Source: an uncultured Methylocystaceae bacterium
GTDB taxonomy: Bacteria > Pseudomonadota > Alphaproteobacteria > Rhizobiales > Beijerinckiaceae
Assembly: GCA_945956975.1 (NCBI GenBank)
Contig: CAMFKC010000111.1
Location: forward strand, 1 to 7,244
Length of the DNA: 7,244 bases
Direction of reading: 5' to 3'
How positions within the stretch are numbered: position 1 is the stretch's first letter; every line of letters begins with the position of its first letter. Of the stretch, positions 6,138-7,244 are shown in pieces. The position numbers and the translations under genes were made by a program. The notes beneath the pieces are model-generated. The model ran no database searches and had not been told where the DNA came from. It saw only the letters and a list, made by a program, of their open reading frames with translations.

Positions 6138-7199
6138 ATGGACGCCGGCGCTCTCCCCCCGTTCCCGCTCAACGCCTGGTACGCAGCCGCCTGGGACCAC
6201 GAGGTCAAGCGCGAGCTTCTGCCCCGCACGATCTGTAATCAGAAGATTGTATTCTGGCGCCGCTCGGACGGCTCGGTCGCCGCGGTCGAGGACGCGTGCT
6301 GGCACCGCCTTCTCCCGTTGTCGATGGGCCGGCTGGATGGCGACGATGTCGTCTGCGGCTATCATGGCCTGGCGTTCGACGGCCATGGCCGCTGCACCAG
6401 GATGCCCTCGCAGGAGCGTCTCAATCCGTCGGCCTGCGTCCGCTCTTTCCCCGCCGTGCAAAAGCATCGTTTCGTCTGGGTCTGGCCGGGCGATCCCGCG
6501 CTCGCGGATCCCGCGCTCGTGCCCGATCTCCACTGGAACGACGATCCCGAATGGGCCGGCGACGGCCGCGTCATCCATGTGAACTGCGACTACCGCCTCG
6601 TCATCGACAATCTCATGGATCTCACGCACGAAACCTTCGTGCACCATTCCTCTATCGGCAATGCCGCGGTGGCGGAGACGCCCTTCGTGACGACGCACGG
6701 CGATCGTCTTGCGACCGTCACGCGCTGGATGACCGACATCGACCCGCCGCCGTTCTGGCGCGCGCAGCTCGGCAAGCCCGGCAATGTCGACCGCTGGCAG
6801 ATCATCCGCTTCGAGGCGCCGTGCACGATCGCCATCGACGTCGGCGTCGCGCCGGCGGGCACGGGCGCCCCAGACGGCGACCGCTCGCAGGGCGTCAACG
6901 GCTACGTCCTGAATACAATCACACCCGAGACCAACGGCACGTGCCACTATTTCTGGGCCTTCGCCCGCAATTACCGCCTGCACGACCAGCGCCTGACGAC
7001 GGAGTTGCGCGAGGGCGTCGCCACCATCTTCCGCGAGGACGAATTGGTGCTGGAGGCGCAGCAGAAGGCGATCGACGCCAATCCCGGCCGGCCCTTCTAC
7101 AACCTCAGCATCGACGCGGGCTCGATGTGGGCGCGCCGCCTGATCGACCGGATGATCGCCCGAGAACTGCCGCCCGCCGCGCAACAGGCGGCGGAGTAA
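6138..7199 (+). CDS. VanA-like Rieske non-haem iron oxygenase, alpha subunit
   Basis: The 353-residue product resembles vanillate O-demethylase oxygenase (VanA) and related oxygenases of aromatic methoxy or sulfonate compounds. These take electrons from a separate reductase to oxidise their substrate in the cytoplasm. The N-terminal Rieske domain shows C54-W-H56 and C73-G-Y-H76 with 16 residues between, the [2Fe-2S] ligands. The catalytic domain has N158-L-M-D161-L-T-H164 and H169, the NxxDxxHx4H mononuclear iron motif with its bridging aspartate. E300-D301 in the later FREDELVLEAQQ segment is where the family's carboxylate ligand lies. The start is ATG 6138, after GGAGGA at 6128-6133; GTG 6126 overlaps that site. 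The length matches VanA. No reductase (VanB) gene is visible; it may lie beyond the window. Substrate specificity cannot be read from the sequence, so I withhold the vanA symbol. Confidence 0.93.
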   Translation: MDAGALPPFPLNAWYAAAWDHEVKRELLPRTICNQKIVFWRRSDGSVAAVEDACWHRLLPLSMGRLDGDDVVCGYHGLAFDGHGRCTRMPSQERLNPSACVRSFPAVQKHRFVWVWPGDPALADPALVPDLHWNDDPEWAGDGRVIHVNCDYRLVIDNLMDLTHETFVHHSSIGNAAVAETPFVTTHGDRLATVTRWMTDIDPPPFWRAQLGKPGNVDRWQIIRFEAPCTIAIDVGVAPAGTGAPDGDRSQGVNGYVLNTITPETNGTCHYFWAFARNYRLHDQRLTTELREGVATIFREDELVLEAQQKAIDANPGRPFYNLSIDAGSMWARRLIDRMIARELPPAAQQAAE

Positions 7200-7203
7200 G
7201 GCG

Positions 7204-7244
7204 ATGGCCGGAGATCGCGACGGCGAGAAGACGCAGTCCCAGAC
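7204..7244 (+). CDS. Start of an unidentified gene, cut by the right edge
   Basis: An ATG at 7204, four bases after the oxygenase stop, opens a frame that runs off the window after 13 codons (MAGDRDGEKTQSQ). GGAG and AAGG stretches around the oxygenase stop could serve as its ribosome binding site. The tight spacing implies an operon with the oxygenase. A hydrophilic start ending in a TQSQ stretch is seen in some GntR-type regulators, which would suit the palindrome at 6107-6124, but 13 residues cannot establish a family. It does not look like the start of a VanB reductase. Confidence 0.55.
   Translation, partial: MAGDRDGEKTQSQ

Noticed and set aside
6492..6519. Tandem direct repeat GATCCCGCGCTCG inside the oxygenase gene
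   Set aside because: In frame and encodes DPALADPAL, which matches the normal length of this VanA region, so it is not an insertion.
6099..7184. 361-codon minus-strand open frame opposite the Rieske oxygenase
   Set aside because: Antisense shadow of a gene with all Rieske and iron-site residues intact.

Overview
The window looks like chromosomal DNA from a high-GC alphaproteobacterium, most likely of the Hyphomicrobiales (Rhizobiales). The grounds are the rpsF-rpsR-DUF2232-rplI-dnaB gene order, the Rhizobiales-like S6, S18, L9 and DnaB proteins, and strong GC bias at third codon positions. The genus cannot be read from the sequence alone.

The left and central part (1 to 4439) is a leftward (minus-strand) housekeeping block. 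In transcription order it holds rpsF (ribosomal protein S6), rpsR (S18), a polytopic DUF2232 membrane protein and rplI (L9), followed by a very clear intrinsic terminator at 1984-2021. Downstream of the terminator, on the same strand, is a 12-TM-type MFS transporter, and then the first 172 or so codons of the replicative helicase dnaB, which runs off the left edge. rpsF and rpsR overlap by one base (TGATG), and DUF2232 and rplI are 18 bp apart. The rpsR-DUF2232 gap of 153 bp carries a set of nested inverted repeats resembling a REP/BIME element.

The divergent spacer (4440 to 4805) holds the rpsF leader, five degenerate tandem copies of a 14-bp unit (4633-4702), and a 16-bp perfect palindrome (4777-4792) directly upstream of the next gene's ribosome binding site.

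The right part reads rightward (plus strand). A secreted or membrane-anchored TadE/TadG-like protein with an intact von Willebrand A MIDAS (4806-5969) is followed by an intrinsic terminator (6045-6073). Then comes an independently promoted VanA-like Rieske non-haem iron oxygenase (6138-7199). A TGTATACA palindrome sits at the predicted transcription start of the oxygenase gene. A further gene starts 4 bp after it and leaves the window after 13 codons; its N-terminus and the operator would suit a GntR-type regulator, but this is inference.

No CRISPR array, insertion sequence, tRNA, rRNA or evident undescribed multi-gene system is visible. The most unusual signals are in the intergenic DNA: the 14-bp tandem array, the palindrome before the vWA gene and the nested hairpins after rpsR. 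The MFS gene lodged between rplI and dnaB and the vWA protein without visible tad neighbours are also worth noting.
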